Below, piece by piece: positions 50,764-59,181 of a stretch of 64,000 nucleotides of DNA (positions within the stretch are counted from its first letter, which is position 1; the number at the start of each line of letters is the position of its first letter). A program made the translations under genes and the position numbers. Under the pieces are notes generated by a model. The model did no database searches, was not told the DNA's origin, and saw nothing but the letters and a program-made list of their open reading frames with translations. The DNA comes from Prevotellaceae bacterium UBA2744 (GTDB lineage: Bacteria; Bacteroidota; Bacteroidia; Bacteroidales; Bacteroidaceae), in assembly GCA_002353575.1 (NCBI GenBank), contig DEJQ01000019.1, positions 725 through 64,724 on the forward strand, in the 5' to 3' direction.

Positions 50764-52209
50764 CTAAAGAGGAATGTTTCCATGTTTCTTAGGAGGGTTG
50801 CTTTCGTTCTTGTTGCGTGTCATATCCAGAGCTTGAATAAGTCTGATACGAGTGTCGCATGGAGCAATTATTTCATCGATGTATCCCAGTTCTGCGGCTC
50901 TGGTCGGAGTAGCGAATTTTTTTCGGTATTCTTCAATCTTTTCCTTGCGTTCTTCTGTGGTTGCTTTACGATATAGAATGTTGCAGGCTCCTTCAGCACC
51001 CATTACTGCTATCTCGGCAGTCGGGTAAGCAAAATTGATGTCTGCACCTATACATTTGCTATTCATCACAATATATGCTCCCCCATATGCTTTTCGGGTG
51101 ATGAGTGTAATCTTGGGTACTGTTGATTCAGCAAACGCATAGACAATCTTTGCTCCGTGACGGATGATGCCTCCATGTTCCTGACTTACACCCGGAAGGA
51201 ATCCTGGAACGTCTTCTATGGCTATGAGTGGAATATTGAAACAGTCACAAAAACGTATAAATCTGGCAGCTTTGTCTGAAGCATCTATGTCGAGAGAGCC
51301 AGCTAAAAAATTCGGTTGGTTTGCCACGAAACCAACACTCCTCCCAGCCATACGCCCAAAGCCTATAACTATGTTCTTTGCAAATTCAGATTGTACTTCA
51401 AAGAAGTATTGTTGGTCGCATATTGGTGCAATGATGTCACGTATGTCGTATGGTACGTTTGGATCGATGGGGACTACGTTGTCAAGTTCATGACATACTC
51501 TGTTGACTTCGTCGGTAATGGGATATGATGGTGCGTCCTCCATATTGTTAGAAGGAATGAATCCTAATAATTCACGTATGGTCATGAGTACTTCTTCGTC
51601 ATCATTACATATAAAATGACTTACTCCGCTCACCGTGTTGTGTACAGAGGCACCACCAAGTGTTTCTTTGTCCACATCCTCGTTTGTTACTTCTTTTACT
51701 ACGTTCGGACCAGTTACGAACATCTGACTTTGGTCTTTTACCATCAGGATAAAATCGGTGAGGGCAGGGGAGTAGCATGAGCCTCCGGCACAGGGTCCCA
51801 TGATTGCACTGATTTGTGGAATAACGCCACTTGCCATGACATTCCTCTTAAAAATATGTGCAAAACCTGTAAGCGATTCTACCCCTTCCTGAATGCGTGC
51901 ACCACCAGAATCGTTTAGACCGATGATTGGCGCGCCGTTTTTCAGAGCAAGGTCTTGTACCTTTGCAATCTTTTGTGCGTTGGCGGCAGAAAGTGATCCG
52001 CCCATTACGGAGAAGTCGAATCCATATACAAACACATTACGCCCATCTATTTTTCCATATCCGGAAATAACACCATCGCCTTCAATTTTCTTTTCTGCCA
52101 TACCAAAGTCATTGCAGCGATGAACAACATGCTTGTCCAATTCAACGAATGTGTTCCTATCGAGCAGACTTTCTATTCTCTCTCTTGCAGTAAGTTTATT
52201 TTGACTCAT
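50764..52209 (-). CDS. Acyl-CoA carboxylase carboxyltransferase (propionyl/methylmalonyl-CoA type)
   Basis: A protein of 481 residues from the ATG at 52209 (MSQNKLTARERI). It belongs to the PccB/MmdA family, which moves CO2 between carboxybiotin and an acyl-CoA such as propionyl-CoA. The crotonase-fold signatures are NDSGGARIQEGVESLTG, GPCAGGSCYSPALTDF and VPGFLPGVSQEHGGIIRHGA. The first 30 or so residues of typical family members are missing; an in-frame stop (52222-52224) rules out an upstream start except the ATG at 52221. With the biotin carrier and biotin carboxylase encoded just upstream, carboxylation rather than sodium-pumping decarboxylation is the simpler reading. Confidence 0.88.
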   Translation of the reverse strand: MSQNKLTARERIESLLDRNTFVELDKHVVHRCNDFGMAEKKIEGDGVISGYGKIDGRNVFVYGFDFSVMGGSLSAANAQKIAKVQDLALKNGAPIIGLNDSGGARIQEGVESLTGFAHIFKRNVMASGVIPQISAIMGPCAGGSCYSPALTDFILMVKDQSQMFVTGPNVVKEVTNEDVDKETLGGASVHNTVSGVSHFICNDDEEVLMTIRELLGFIPSNNMEDAPSYPITDEVNRVCHELDNVVPIDPNVPYDIRDIIAPICDQQYFFEVQSEFAKNIVIGFGRMAGRSVGFVANQPNFLAGSLDIDASDKAARFIRFCDCFNIPLIAIEDVPGFLPGVSQEHGGIIRHGAKIVYAFAESTVPKITLITRKAYGGAYIVMNSKCIGADINFAYPTAEIAVMGAEGACNILYRKATTEERKEKIEEYRKKFATPTRAAELGYIDEIIAPCDTRIRLIQALDMTRNKNESNPPKKHGNIPL

Positions 52210-52213
52210 AATT

Positions 52214-52723
52214 CTATACATTTAGTTTGATAAGTGGTTGTTCAACTCTTACACTGTCGCCTTCTTTTACAAGAATATCCTGAACCTTGCAGTCGGATGT
52301 TACCTTGTAGTTTGACTGCATTTTCATAGCTTCCATTGTAAGTACTGTATCACCTGCTTTCAGCATATCGCCTTTTTTTACGTAAATCTTTACAATCTTA
52401 CATGGCATCGGGGCTGTTATGATGTCGGCTTGAACTGTACTTGATGACTTTCCTCTTCTCATTCTCATGTATTTAGCTCGTGAGTCAAGTATGTCAATCT
52501 GATATGTTGAATAATTTAGGTTTACCTGATAATGCTTGCCACTACTATTTTTTGTTAATTCTGCACTATAAGAATTTCCATCATAAATCATAGAACACGT
52601 ACCGTTGTTGAGCATAGCCACATCAACGTCATATACTTGTCCGTCGATTTCTATTTTGACGTTGTTGCCCTCTTTGCTGAGCAGAGTGGCATCAACTGTT
52701 TTGTTACCTACTTGTATTTCCAT
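52214..52723 (-). CDS. Biotin carboxyl carrier protein
   Basis: A 169-residue protein that carries biotin between the carboxylase and the transferase. The C-terminal 75 residues form the biotinyl domain with the attachment motif EAMKM (Lys at about residue 133) in VLTMEAMKMQSNY. The N-terminal 80 residues are a small beta-rich domain that probably docks to the partners. It starts ten bases after the biotin carboxylase stop and ends four bases before the transferase ATG. Confidence 0.92.
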   Translation of the reverse strand: MEIQVGNKTVDATLLSKEGNNVKIEIDGQVYDVDVAMLNNGTCSMIYDGNSYSAELTKNSSGKHYQVNLNYSTYQIDILDSRAKYMRMRRGKSSSTVQADIITAPMPCKIVKIYVKKGDMLKAGDTVLTMEAMKMQSNYKVTSDCKVQDILVKEGDSVRVEQPLIKLNV

Positions 52724-52733
52724 GATGTTATTT

Positions 52734-54248
52734 TTATACTCTTAGTACTCCCTTCTGCAGGCCGAAAGATCTCCATCGGCTGATGGCAGAACTATCCTGC
52801 ATGGATGTTTGTGAACTGTTTTCTTCCAGGTTCATCAGATAGTCAATGTATGCAGCTATGACAGCCATCGTCTCGGAGTCATTCTTAAATCCAGGCCTTG
52901 GACGAAGACGATCTTGATTTCTTTCTATAAAATATGTATTGTAATTGCCCTTTTTGAAATCTGGTACGTCGATGATGCGTCGCAGATAGCGTATATTTGT
53001 TGTCAGTCCTGTTATCTTATATTCGTAAAGTACTCGCCGCATACGTTCTATAGCATACTCTCTGGTGGTCGCCCATACAATTAGTTTGCCTATCATGGGA
53101 TCATAGTGCATGGGAATCTCGTAACCTTCATATACATACGAATCGATTCTTGTTCCGATTCCGTGAGGTTCTGTGAGTTGTTGAATAATTCCGGGAGATG
53201 GCATGAAATTATGTTCTGTATCCTCTGCACATATTCGACACTCTATGGCATGGCCTCTTTGCTTTATATCTTCCTGACATAGGCGCATTGGTTCTCCGTC
53301 GGCAATCTTTATCTGTTCCTTTACAAGGTCAATTCCAATAACCTCTTCTGTAATAGGGTGCTCAACTTGCAGTCGGGTGTTCATTTCAAGAAAGTAAAAT
53401 TTGTGATATTTATCTACAAGAAATTCTATTGTGCCGGCACCTACATATTTGACAGCTTTCGCAGCAGCAACGGCTTTTGCACCCATTTCCATACGCAGAT
53501 TGTAATCAATGAATGGACTTGGACTTTCTTCGACAATCTTCTGGTTGCGTCGTTGAACGCTACATTCACGGTCATATAGATGGACTACATTCCCATACTT
53601 GTCGCCTAAAATCTGAAATTCTATATGATGAGGTTCTTCGACGAATTTTTCAATATAAACGGTGTCATCTCCAAACCCTGCCATAGCTTCTCGTTTAGCT
53701 GCATTATACATCTCTTCAACATCCTCTTCTCGTTTTATGAGACGCATACCTTTACCGCCACCGCCCATGCTGGCCTTTAACATTACAGGGAAACCAATCT
53801 CCTTTGCAATACGTATTGCATCTTTTACTGATTGCAATGGTTGTTCTGTACCTGGAACTACAGGTACGCCTGCTGTTTTCATTTTCTGACGGGCACGAAT
53901 CTTATCGCCCATCTCTTCCATGGTTTCCGGACGTGGACCAATAAATATAAAACCTTCAGCTTCACAACGACGGGCAAACTCCGCATTCTCTGACAGAAAC
54001 CCATATCCAGGGTGTATGGCATCAACGTGGTGTTTTTTTGCAGCCTCGATGATGTGTTCAATGTTCAGATAACTGTCGCTGCTGGCTGCTCCACCGATAC
54101 ATTCAGCCTCATGTGCATAACTCACGTGGCGCGATAATCTATCTGCGGTGCTATATACTGCTACTGAGCGGATACCCATCTCATAGCAACTGCGCATCAC
54201 ACGAATTGCAATCTCACCACGATTTGCAACTAATACCTTTCTAATCAT
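52734..54248 (-). CDS. accC: Biotin carboxylase subunit
   Basis: An ATP-grasp enzyme of 504 residues from the ATG at 54248 (MIRKVLVANRGEIAIRV); the ATG at 54284 lies in the riboswitch control hairpin and is rejected. It carboxylates biotin with ATP and bicarbonate. Family segments include GYGFLSENAEFA, KASMGGGGKGMRL, FILGDKYGNVVHLYDRECSVQRR-like region and LEMNTRLQVEHPITE with the catalytic residues. The C-terminal 50 residues exceed AccC of fatty-acid synthesis. Being behind a cobalamin riboswitch and next to a PccB-type gene, it most likely serves propionyl-CoA/methylmalonyl-CoA metabolism; whether it also serves acetyl-CoA is not clear. Confidence 0.93.
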   Translation of the reverse strand: MIRKVLVANRGEIAIRVMRSCYEMGIRSVAVYSTADRLSRHVSYAHEAECIGGAASSDSYLNIEHIIEAAKKHHVDAIHPGYGFLSENAEFARRCEAEGFIFIGPRPETMEEMGDKIRARQKMKTAGVPVVPGTEQPLQSVKDAIRIAKEIGFPVMLKASMGGGGKGMRLIKREEDVEEMYNAAKREAMAGFGDDTVYIEKFVEEPHHIEFQILGDKYGNVVHLYDRECSVQRRNQKIVEESPSPFIDYNLRMEMGAKAVAAAKAVKYVGAGTIEFLVDKYHKFYFLEMNTRLQVEHPITEEVIGIDLVKEQIKIADGEPMRLCQEDIKQRGHAIECRICAEDTEHNFMPSPGIIQQLTEPHGIGTRIDSYVYEGYEIPMHYDPMIGKLIVWATTREYAIERMRRVLYEYKITGLTTNIRYLRRIIDVPDFKKGNYNTYFIERNQDRLRPRPGFKNDSETMAVIAAYIDYLMNLEENSSQTSMQDSSAISRWRSFGLQKGVLRV

Positions 54249-54263
54249 AATACACACTTGTAA

Positions 54264-54353
54264 AATTGACAACAATATTGTCAATACATTCAGTTAATGT
54301 TTTTATTATCTTCTGCCCGTAGTCCCGCGGACGGAAGTCTCATATTGTCAATT
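54264..54353 (-). promoter_or_regulatory. Expression platform of the cobalamin riboswitch
   Basis: Three elements can be read on the minus strand. Copy A1, AATTGACAATAT (54342-54353), directly follows the B12 box. Copy A2, ATTGACAATAT (54275-54285), lies 57 bases later. Element B, TTGTCAATT (54264-54272), 15 bases before the accC ATG, can pair with nine bases of A1 or eight bases of A2. A separate hairpin (54310-54337; CCGT-TCC/GGA-CGG with CTTC/GAAG) lies between A1 and A2. Switching partners could expose or mask the start region. The pairing is visible; the mechanism is inferred. Confidence 0.55.
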
Positions 54354-54555
54354 GGCAGGTCTTCTGACTCATCCTTGTGTCGCTCAGTCTTCCCGAATTC
54401 TCTCAAAGTAAAATAGATCAGAACTTTGAGTGATCAGTGACATTGCTTCGGCAACACTTACAAAAGGATTCACAGCATCGGGTAATGTTGCAGATTTTCA
54501 CTGCATTCCCATCTTAGCTCCGTCGTGTAATTTAATTTGAATTACATAGGAGAAC
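54354..54555 (-). promoter_or_regulatory. Cobalamin (B12) riboswitch aptamer
   Basis: Read on the minus strand from about 54555, the conserved elements of the class I cobalamin aptamer appear in order: GATGGGAATGCAGTGAAAATC (54489-54511 region), GCTGTGAATCC (54467-54477), GTCACTG (54435-54441), GGAAGACTGAGCGAC and finally the B12 box GAGTCAGAAGACCTGCC (54354-54370), matching the consensus AGYCAGRAGACCTGCC. It lies in the leader of the accC-BCCP-carboxyltransferase operon. Binding of a cobalamin should lower expression in the usual case. Confidence 0.92.
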
Positions 54556-54567
54556 CATTTGCGACAA

Positions 54568-54575
54568 CAAAGGTA
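54568..54575 (-). promoter_or_regulatory. -7 promoter box of the riboswitch-carboxylase transcript
   Basis: On the minus strand TACCTTTG fits TAnnTTTG and lies just before the aptamer. It gives a transcript whose first bases are the riboswitch. Confidence 0.65.
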
Positions 54576-54624
54576 TGGCGAATTTGTCGAAATACCAAAT
54601 TTATTTTGTCTTTTCAGTAAAAAA

Positions 54625-54654
54625 GAAAGCCTCTCTGAGTAGGAGTAGGCTTTC
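54625..54654 (-). terminator. Terminator of the arabinose operon
   Basis: GAAAGCC (54625-54631) pairs with GGCTTTC (54648-54654). In the minus direction it is followed by TTTTTT. It lies directly after the last gene (symporter) and before the carboxylase promoter. Confidence 0.8.
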
Positions 54655-54660
54655 ATTATC

Positions 54661-56613
54661 TTACCAAAGTAAAGTGTAGAGTAGGATAGAGATTACACCA
54701 ATGATGATGGTTCCGATGGTATATGTCTTTGATGATTGGAAAAGGTTGAGTCTGATAGGAAGGGCTTTATGGTCGGCTATCTTATCATAGGCATCTGACC
54801 ATAACCAGATCGCATTTACTCCGATAAGGACACCAAAGAAGAAAAATGCTTGGATTCCAATGTCATTAAGATATAACAAGAAATGATTATCTGGTTGTAT
54901 ATATGCCCATATCTCAAGCATTGATGTTATGAAGATTATCAGAATACCGATAGAACCAAGTATAAGAGCCCATATTTTCATTTTTTTGCGATCGGCATAA
55001 GCAATACCCTCTGCAGATACTGTTTTCTTGTTGTGAAGTGAAATAGTGATGAAAAGCAATACAAGCAAAATGAATATATAGCTACCACGAATGTGGAATG
55101 GCATATCTGGTAAGAGAAACTTAAAGAGTACCCCAAGTGGTATTGTCAGTATTGCTGTGACAGCTGCAGCATTGGTAGATGCACGTTTCCAGAAGAGTCC
55201 TAGGCAGAAAACTGTGACGATACCCGGATATATTAATGATGAATATTCCTGGATGTATTGGAAGGCTTGATCAAGGTCGTCAAGCAATGGCTTTGTAGCA
55301 AATAGTGCTACGAGCAATGCTATTACAGAAGCAACTCGACCAATGTTTACCATTGTAAAGTCACTGGCTGTAGGGTTAATGTATTTCTTGTATATATCGA
55401 CTGTGAAGATAGTAGATGTGCTATTTATGAGTGATGATAGTGTAGAGATAATTGCTGCGATTAGTGTGGCGAAGGATAACCCCTTTATTCCGGTAGATGT
55501 GAAATTGTGGATAATCCAAGGGTATGCATCATCAGATTTATCTATGCTACCTTCTAGATTGATAGATGCTACAATCTCGGGATGCACATGAAACATATAG
55601 TATGCACATAAACCTGGAATGAGCACGAAAAAAGGTATCAGAAGTTTTAGAAATGCAGCGAATAGCATGCCATTCTGTGCATCGGTAGGATTTTTTGCTG
55701 CAAGTCCTTTTTGAATTATGTACTGGCTACAACTCCAATAACCTATATTAGTAAGTAAGATGCCACCAATTACAGCCGCTATTCCTGGGATATTGCTGAA
55801 TGCAGAAGGATTGTGACTTTCTTGAATAATCAAATGAAAGTGAGCATCGACAGCATTTTCTCCTGTAGTTAGGTCGGTGTACATCTTGCTAAGCATTCCG
55901 AAGGGAGAAACATCAAAGATGTTACCGATTTCCTGAAGCACTGCCCATGATGTAATAAAACCACCTCCGACAAAGAGGGCACATTGGAGAACGTCGGTCC
56001 ATGCTACAGCAAGCAAGCCTCCATATATGGTGTAGGAACCAGCAACCACAAATAGGGCAAATACAATAAACATACGCATGCTGATGGATAAACTGCCTAT
56101 CTCAATGAAAATGTCATGAAATCCGAATATTTGTTCGATAGCAAGTGCTCCAAGCCAGGCTACAGAAGTGAGGTTTATAAATACATAAACAAAAAGCCAC
56201 AAGATGGAGAAGGCTAAACCAACTCCATCGTTGTAGCGTTCGCTTAAAAATTGCTGAATAGTGCTCGTCTTACGGGATAATAATACTGGTAGGATGAATT
56301 TTCCAATGATAACGAGTATTATTGCTGCCATGACCTCATAAGCTGTAATGGCAATGCCGTCAGCAAAGCTGGTACCTGCCATACCTATAAAATGCTCTGT
56401 AGATATGTTGGCTGCAATGAGTGATGCTCCGACTGCCCACCATGTAAGCGAGTTGCCTGCAAGAAAGTAATCACGTGCAGATTTCTCCTTGTCGCCTCGG
56501 TCGTGGCTGATAAACAGTCCTAAGCTAACGATGAGGATTACATATACGGTTAGGATGACAAAGTCGAGAGTCTGAAACCCAGACGATACTATTGCTTCAG
56601 CAAATTTATTCAT
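54661..56613 (-). CDS. Sodium:solute symporter (SGLT type)
   Basis: A 650-residue SSS-family transporter with about 14 membrane helices, importing a sugar or related solute with sodium. Recognisable are SLIAANISTEHFIGMAG, the LSERYNDGVGL segment after helix 3, YTIYGGLLAVAWTDVLQ (the family signature) and the AIISTLSSLINSTSTIFT segment with the sodium-site Ser and Thr. It is the last gene of the arabinose operon, overlapping rpiB by four bases. Arabinose is the obvious guess for the substrate, but a second symporter at the other end of the operon raises the question whether they split the work. Confidence 0.92.
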   Translation of the reverse strand: MNKFAEAIVSSGFQTLDFVILTVYVILIVSLGLFISHDRGDKEKSARDYFLAGNSLTWWAVGASLIAANISTEHFIGMAGTSFADGIAITAYEVMAAIILVIIGKFILPVLLSRKTSTIQQFLSERYNDGVGLAFSILWLFVYVFINLTSVAWLGALAIEQIFGFHDIFIEIGSLSISMRMFIVFALFVVAGSYTIYGGLLAVAWTDVLQCALFVGGGFITSWAVLQEIGNIFDVSPFGMLSKMYTDLTTGENAVDAHFHLIIQESHNPSAFSNIPGIAAVIGGILLTNIGYWSCSQYIIQKGLAAKNPTDAQNGMLFAAFLKLLIPFFVLIPGLCAYYMFHVHPEIVASINLEGSIDKSDDAYPWIIHNFTSTGIKGLSFATLIAAIISTLSSLINSTSTIFTVDIYKKYINPTASDFTMVNIGRVASVIALLVALFATKPLLDDLDQAFQYIQEYSSLIYPGIVTVFCLGLFWKRASTNAAAVTAILTIPLGVLFKFLLPDMPFHIRGSYIFILLVLLFITISLHNKKTVSAEGIAYADRKKMKIWALILGSIGILIIFITSMLEIWAYIQPDNHFLLYLNDIGIQAFFFFGVLIGVNAIWLWSDAYDKIADHKALPIRLNLFQSSKTYTIGTIIIGVISILLYTLLW

Positions 56614-57053
56614 TGTTTAACAGGTATATCATTAATACGTTGTTGATGACGGCCGCCGGCAAATGGTGTTTGGAAAAATTCGTCAAGACACTGGCGGCAT
56701 ACTTCCTCAGAGATGAATCGTCCCGGGAAGACAATAACATTTGCGTCATTGTGTTCACGGATCAGGTGTGCAATTTCTGGTTGCCAAACAAGTCCAGCAC
56801 GAATCTGTTGATGCTTGTTGAGAGTCATCGAGATACCTTCGCCAGAACCACACATTGCGATGCCTGGATAGACCTCACCGCGTTCAATGCCTTCAGCTAG
56901 TGCATGGCCATAGGTGGCATAATTACATGATTCTTCGGTGTAGGTGCCGTAGTCTTTGTATTCGTAGCCTTTCTCTTCAAGGTATTTCTTAACGAATTGT
57001 TTCAATGGGAATGCAGCATGATCACTGGCAATTCCGACTGTTTTTATTTCCAT
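56610..57053 (-). CDS. rpiB: Ribose-5-phosphate isomerase B
   Basis: A 147-residue RpiB/LacAB-family isomerase that interconverts ribose-5-phosphate and ribulose-5-phosphate. The N-terminus GIASDHAAFPLK, the YATYGHALAEGI segment, CGSGEGISMTLNKHQQIRAG and the VIVFPGRFI segment are typical, including the active-site Cys in CGSGEG. Length is normal. It is part of the arabinose operon, feeding pentose phosphates into the non-oxidative pathway together with transketolase. Confidence 0.95.
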   Translation of the reverse strand: MEIKTVGIASDHAAFPLKQFVKKYLEEKGYEYKDYGTYTEESCNYATYGHALAEGIERGEVYPGIAMCGSGEGISMTLNKHQQIRAGLVWQPEIAHLIREHNDANVIVFPGRFISEEVCRQCLDEFFQTPFAGGRHQQRINDIPVKQ

Positions 57054-57106
57054 AGGTATGTTAGATTCTTTTAAAAAAACAGAGACTTTGTGTGAGGTTA
57101 TAATAA

Positions 57107-57144
57107 ACGGAAGGGAAGATAAGTCATCTTAACTTCCCTTCCGT
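57107..57144 (-). other. Intercistronic hairpin between transketolase and rpiB genes
   Basis: ACGGAAGGGAAG (57107-57118) pairs perfectly with CTTCCCTTCCGT (57133-57144) over 12 bases around a 14-base loop. The sequence after it in the minus direction is TTATTATAA, a poor T-run. It could be a partial terminator or an RNA-stabilising or processing element that sets the relative output of the downstream genes. Confidence 0.7.
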
Positions 57145-57153
57145 AATACTTGA

Positions 57154-59172
57154 TTAGAATAGTTTGTTTACCTGATTGTAAACATTTTCAGCGGTGTAGC
57201 CAAGTTTCTCGTCAAGTACTTTGTATGGAGCTGAGAATCCGAATGATTCAAGTCCCCAAATAGTACCTTCAGATGCAGGTACAAGTCCGATAAGGTTTAC
57301 TGGCAGACCTGCTGTCATTCCGAACTTCTTAACTCCTGCAGGGAGTACAGACTGCTGATATGCAACTGGCTGCTCTCTGAACAGACCTTCAGACGGTACG
57401 CTTACGATACGTACTTTCTTACCGTCTTTGCGAAGGAGTTCTGCTCCAGCGATGAGTGTAGAAACCTCAGAACCGGTTGCAACGAGAATTACATCAGGAT
57501 TTTCGTCTGAACCTGCTACGATGTAGCCACCTTTTGCAACCTGACTGTAATCGTTACCTGCGGGCAGATTGTTGATGTTCTGACGTGACAGGATGAGTGC
57601 AGTAGGAGTTGACATGTTTTCCATTGCCAAAGCCCATGCAGCTGTTGTCTCCTGTGCGTCGGCAGGACGAAGAACGAGTACTGATGGCTTTCCGTGATGG
57701 TTATGGAGTTTCTCCATGAGACGAATCTGTGCTTCCTGTTCAACAGGTTCGTGAGTAGGACCGTCTTCACCTACGCGGAATGCGTCGTGTGTCCAGATGA
57801 ACTTAACCGGGAGTTCCATGAGTGCAGCCATACGAACGGCTGGTTTCATGTAGTCTGAGAATACGAAGAATGTACCACATGCGGGAATTACACCTCCGTG
57901 GAGTGCCATACCGATACAGCAGCATGCCATAGTCAGTTCGGCAACACCTGCCTGGAAGAATGCACCGGAGAAATCTCCCTTTGTGAAGGCATGTGTCTTC
58001 TTGAGGAATCCATCTGTCTTATCTGAATTAGACAGGTCTGCACTGGCACAAATCATGTTTGGAACCTGTTCTGCAAGTACGCTGAGACATGCAGCAGAAG
58101 CAGAACGGGTAGCATCGTTGTCTTTCTGTACACACTTGCTCCAGTCAATCTTTGGTGCCTTTCCGCTGAACCAGTCTGCCTGCTGGGCAGCTTTGTCAGG
58201 ATTAGCATCAGCCCATGCCTTTTCCTCTGCATAACGTGCAGCACAGATAGTCTCCAGTTCTTTAGCTCTGTTAGCATAGAGTTCCTTGACATCAGGGAAT
58301 ATCTGGAATGGATTTTCTGGATCACCTCCGAGGTTCTTGATAGTGTTGATATATGCATCACCTCCAAGAGGAGCTCCGTGAGTCTTACAGTTTGCCTCGT
58401 ATGAAGAACCGTCAGCCTTCAGAGCACCTTTACCCATAATACACTTACCTATAATGAGTGTTGGTTTGCCTTTAACAGCCTTTGCCTGATCAAGAGCCTT
58501 GCGAATCTGAGCTGCATCGTTTCCAACGATTTCTATTACTTCCCATCCGAGAGCGCGATACTTAGCAGCTGTGTTCTCGTTCATCACGTCCTTAGTCTCT
58601 GTTGACAGCTGGATGTCATTTGAGTCGTAGAACATGATAAGGTTATCGAGACCGAGTACTGAGGCAATACGAGCACCGCCCTGTGAAATCTCTTCCTGTA
58701 CACCACCGTCAGAGATGTATGCATAGATAGTTTCCTTTTCAAATGTAGGGTTGCCAGTATGAGCTGCAAGGAATTTAGCTGCGATAGCTGCACCAATTGC
58801 AAAAACGTGTCCCTGTCCGAGCGGACCTGATGTATTCTCAATGCCACGAGCAATTTCAAACTCTGGGTGTCCGGTAGTAGGGGAGCCCCACTGACGGAGT
58901 TGTGCCAATTCTTCGAGAGAGAATTTACCTATGAGACAGAGCTGTGAGTAGAGCATTGGTGCCATATGACCAGGATCAAGGAAGAAACGGTCACGGCCTA
59001 CCCATCCTGGATTCTTTGGGTCGTACTGAAGGTACTCTGAATAGAGGACATTGATGAAGTCTGCACCACCCATGGCACCACCAGGGTGTCCGGATTTAGC
59101 TTTCTCTACTGCGCTGGCAGCAAGGATGCGGATATTATCCGCTGCGTGATTTAATACTTTAATATCGTTCAT
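57154..59172 (-). CDS. tkt: Transketolase
   Basis: A 672-residue thiamine-diphosphate enzyme that moves two-carbon units between sugar phosphates. Markers: KSGHPGGAMGGADF near residues 27-40, GPLGQGHVFAIGAA, the ThDP-binding YISDGGVQEEISQGG segment (normally GDG), IMFYDSNDIQLST, and the C-terminal half with HDAFRVGEDGPTHEPVE and ILVATGSEVS-like segment. Its place in the arabinose operon makes sense: xylulose-5-phosphate from araD needs it. The ThDP motif reads SDG where GDG is usual, a minor change. Confidence 0.95.
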   Translation of the reverse strand: MNDIKVLNHAADNIRILAASAVEKAKSGHPGGAMGGADFINVLYSEYLQYDPKNPGWVGRDRFFLDPGHMAPMLYSQLCLIGKFSLEELAQLRQWGSPTTGHPEFEIARGIENTSGPLGQGHVFAIGAAIAAKFLAAHTGNPTFEKETIYAYISDGGVQEEISQGGARIASVLGLDNLIMFYDSNDIQLSTETKDVMNENTAAKYRALGWEVIEIVGNDAAQIRKALDQAKAVKGKPTLIIGKCIMGKGALKADGSSYEANCKTHGAPLGGDAYINTIKNLGGDPENPFQIFPDVKELYANRAKELETICAARYAEEKAWADANPDKAAQQADWFSGKAPKIDWSKCVQKDNDATRSASAACLSVLAEQVPNMICASADLSNSDKTDGFLKKTHAFTKGDFSGAFFQAGVAELTMACCCIGMALHGGVIPACGTFFVFSDYMKPAVRMAALMELPVKFIWTHDAFRVGEDGPTHEPVEQEAQIRLMEKLHNHHGKPSVLVLRPADAQETTAAWALAMENMSTPTALILSRQNINNLPAGNDYSQVAKGGYIVAGSDENPDVILVATGSEVSTLIAGAELLRKDGKKVRIVSVPSEGLFREQPVAYQQSVLPAGVKKFGMTAGLPVNLIGLVPASEGTIWGLESFGFSAPYKVLDEKLGYTAENVYNQVNKLF

Positions 59173-59181
59173 ACTAATTTC

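Noticed and set aside
50764..52209. Sodium-pumping methylmalonyl-CoA decarboxylase alpha subunit
   Set aside because: The neighbours are biotin carrier and biotin carboxylase rather than membrane beta and small gamma/delta decarboxylase subunits, so a carboxylase is favoured, though the family overlaps.
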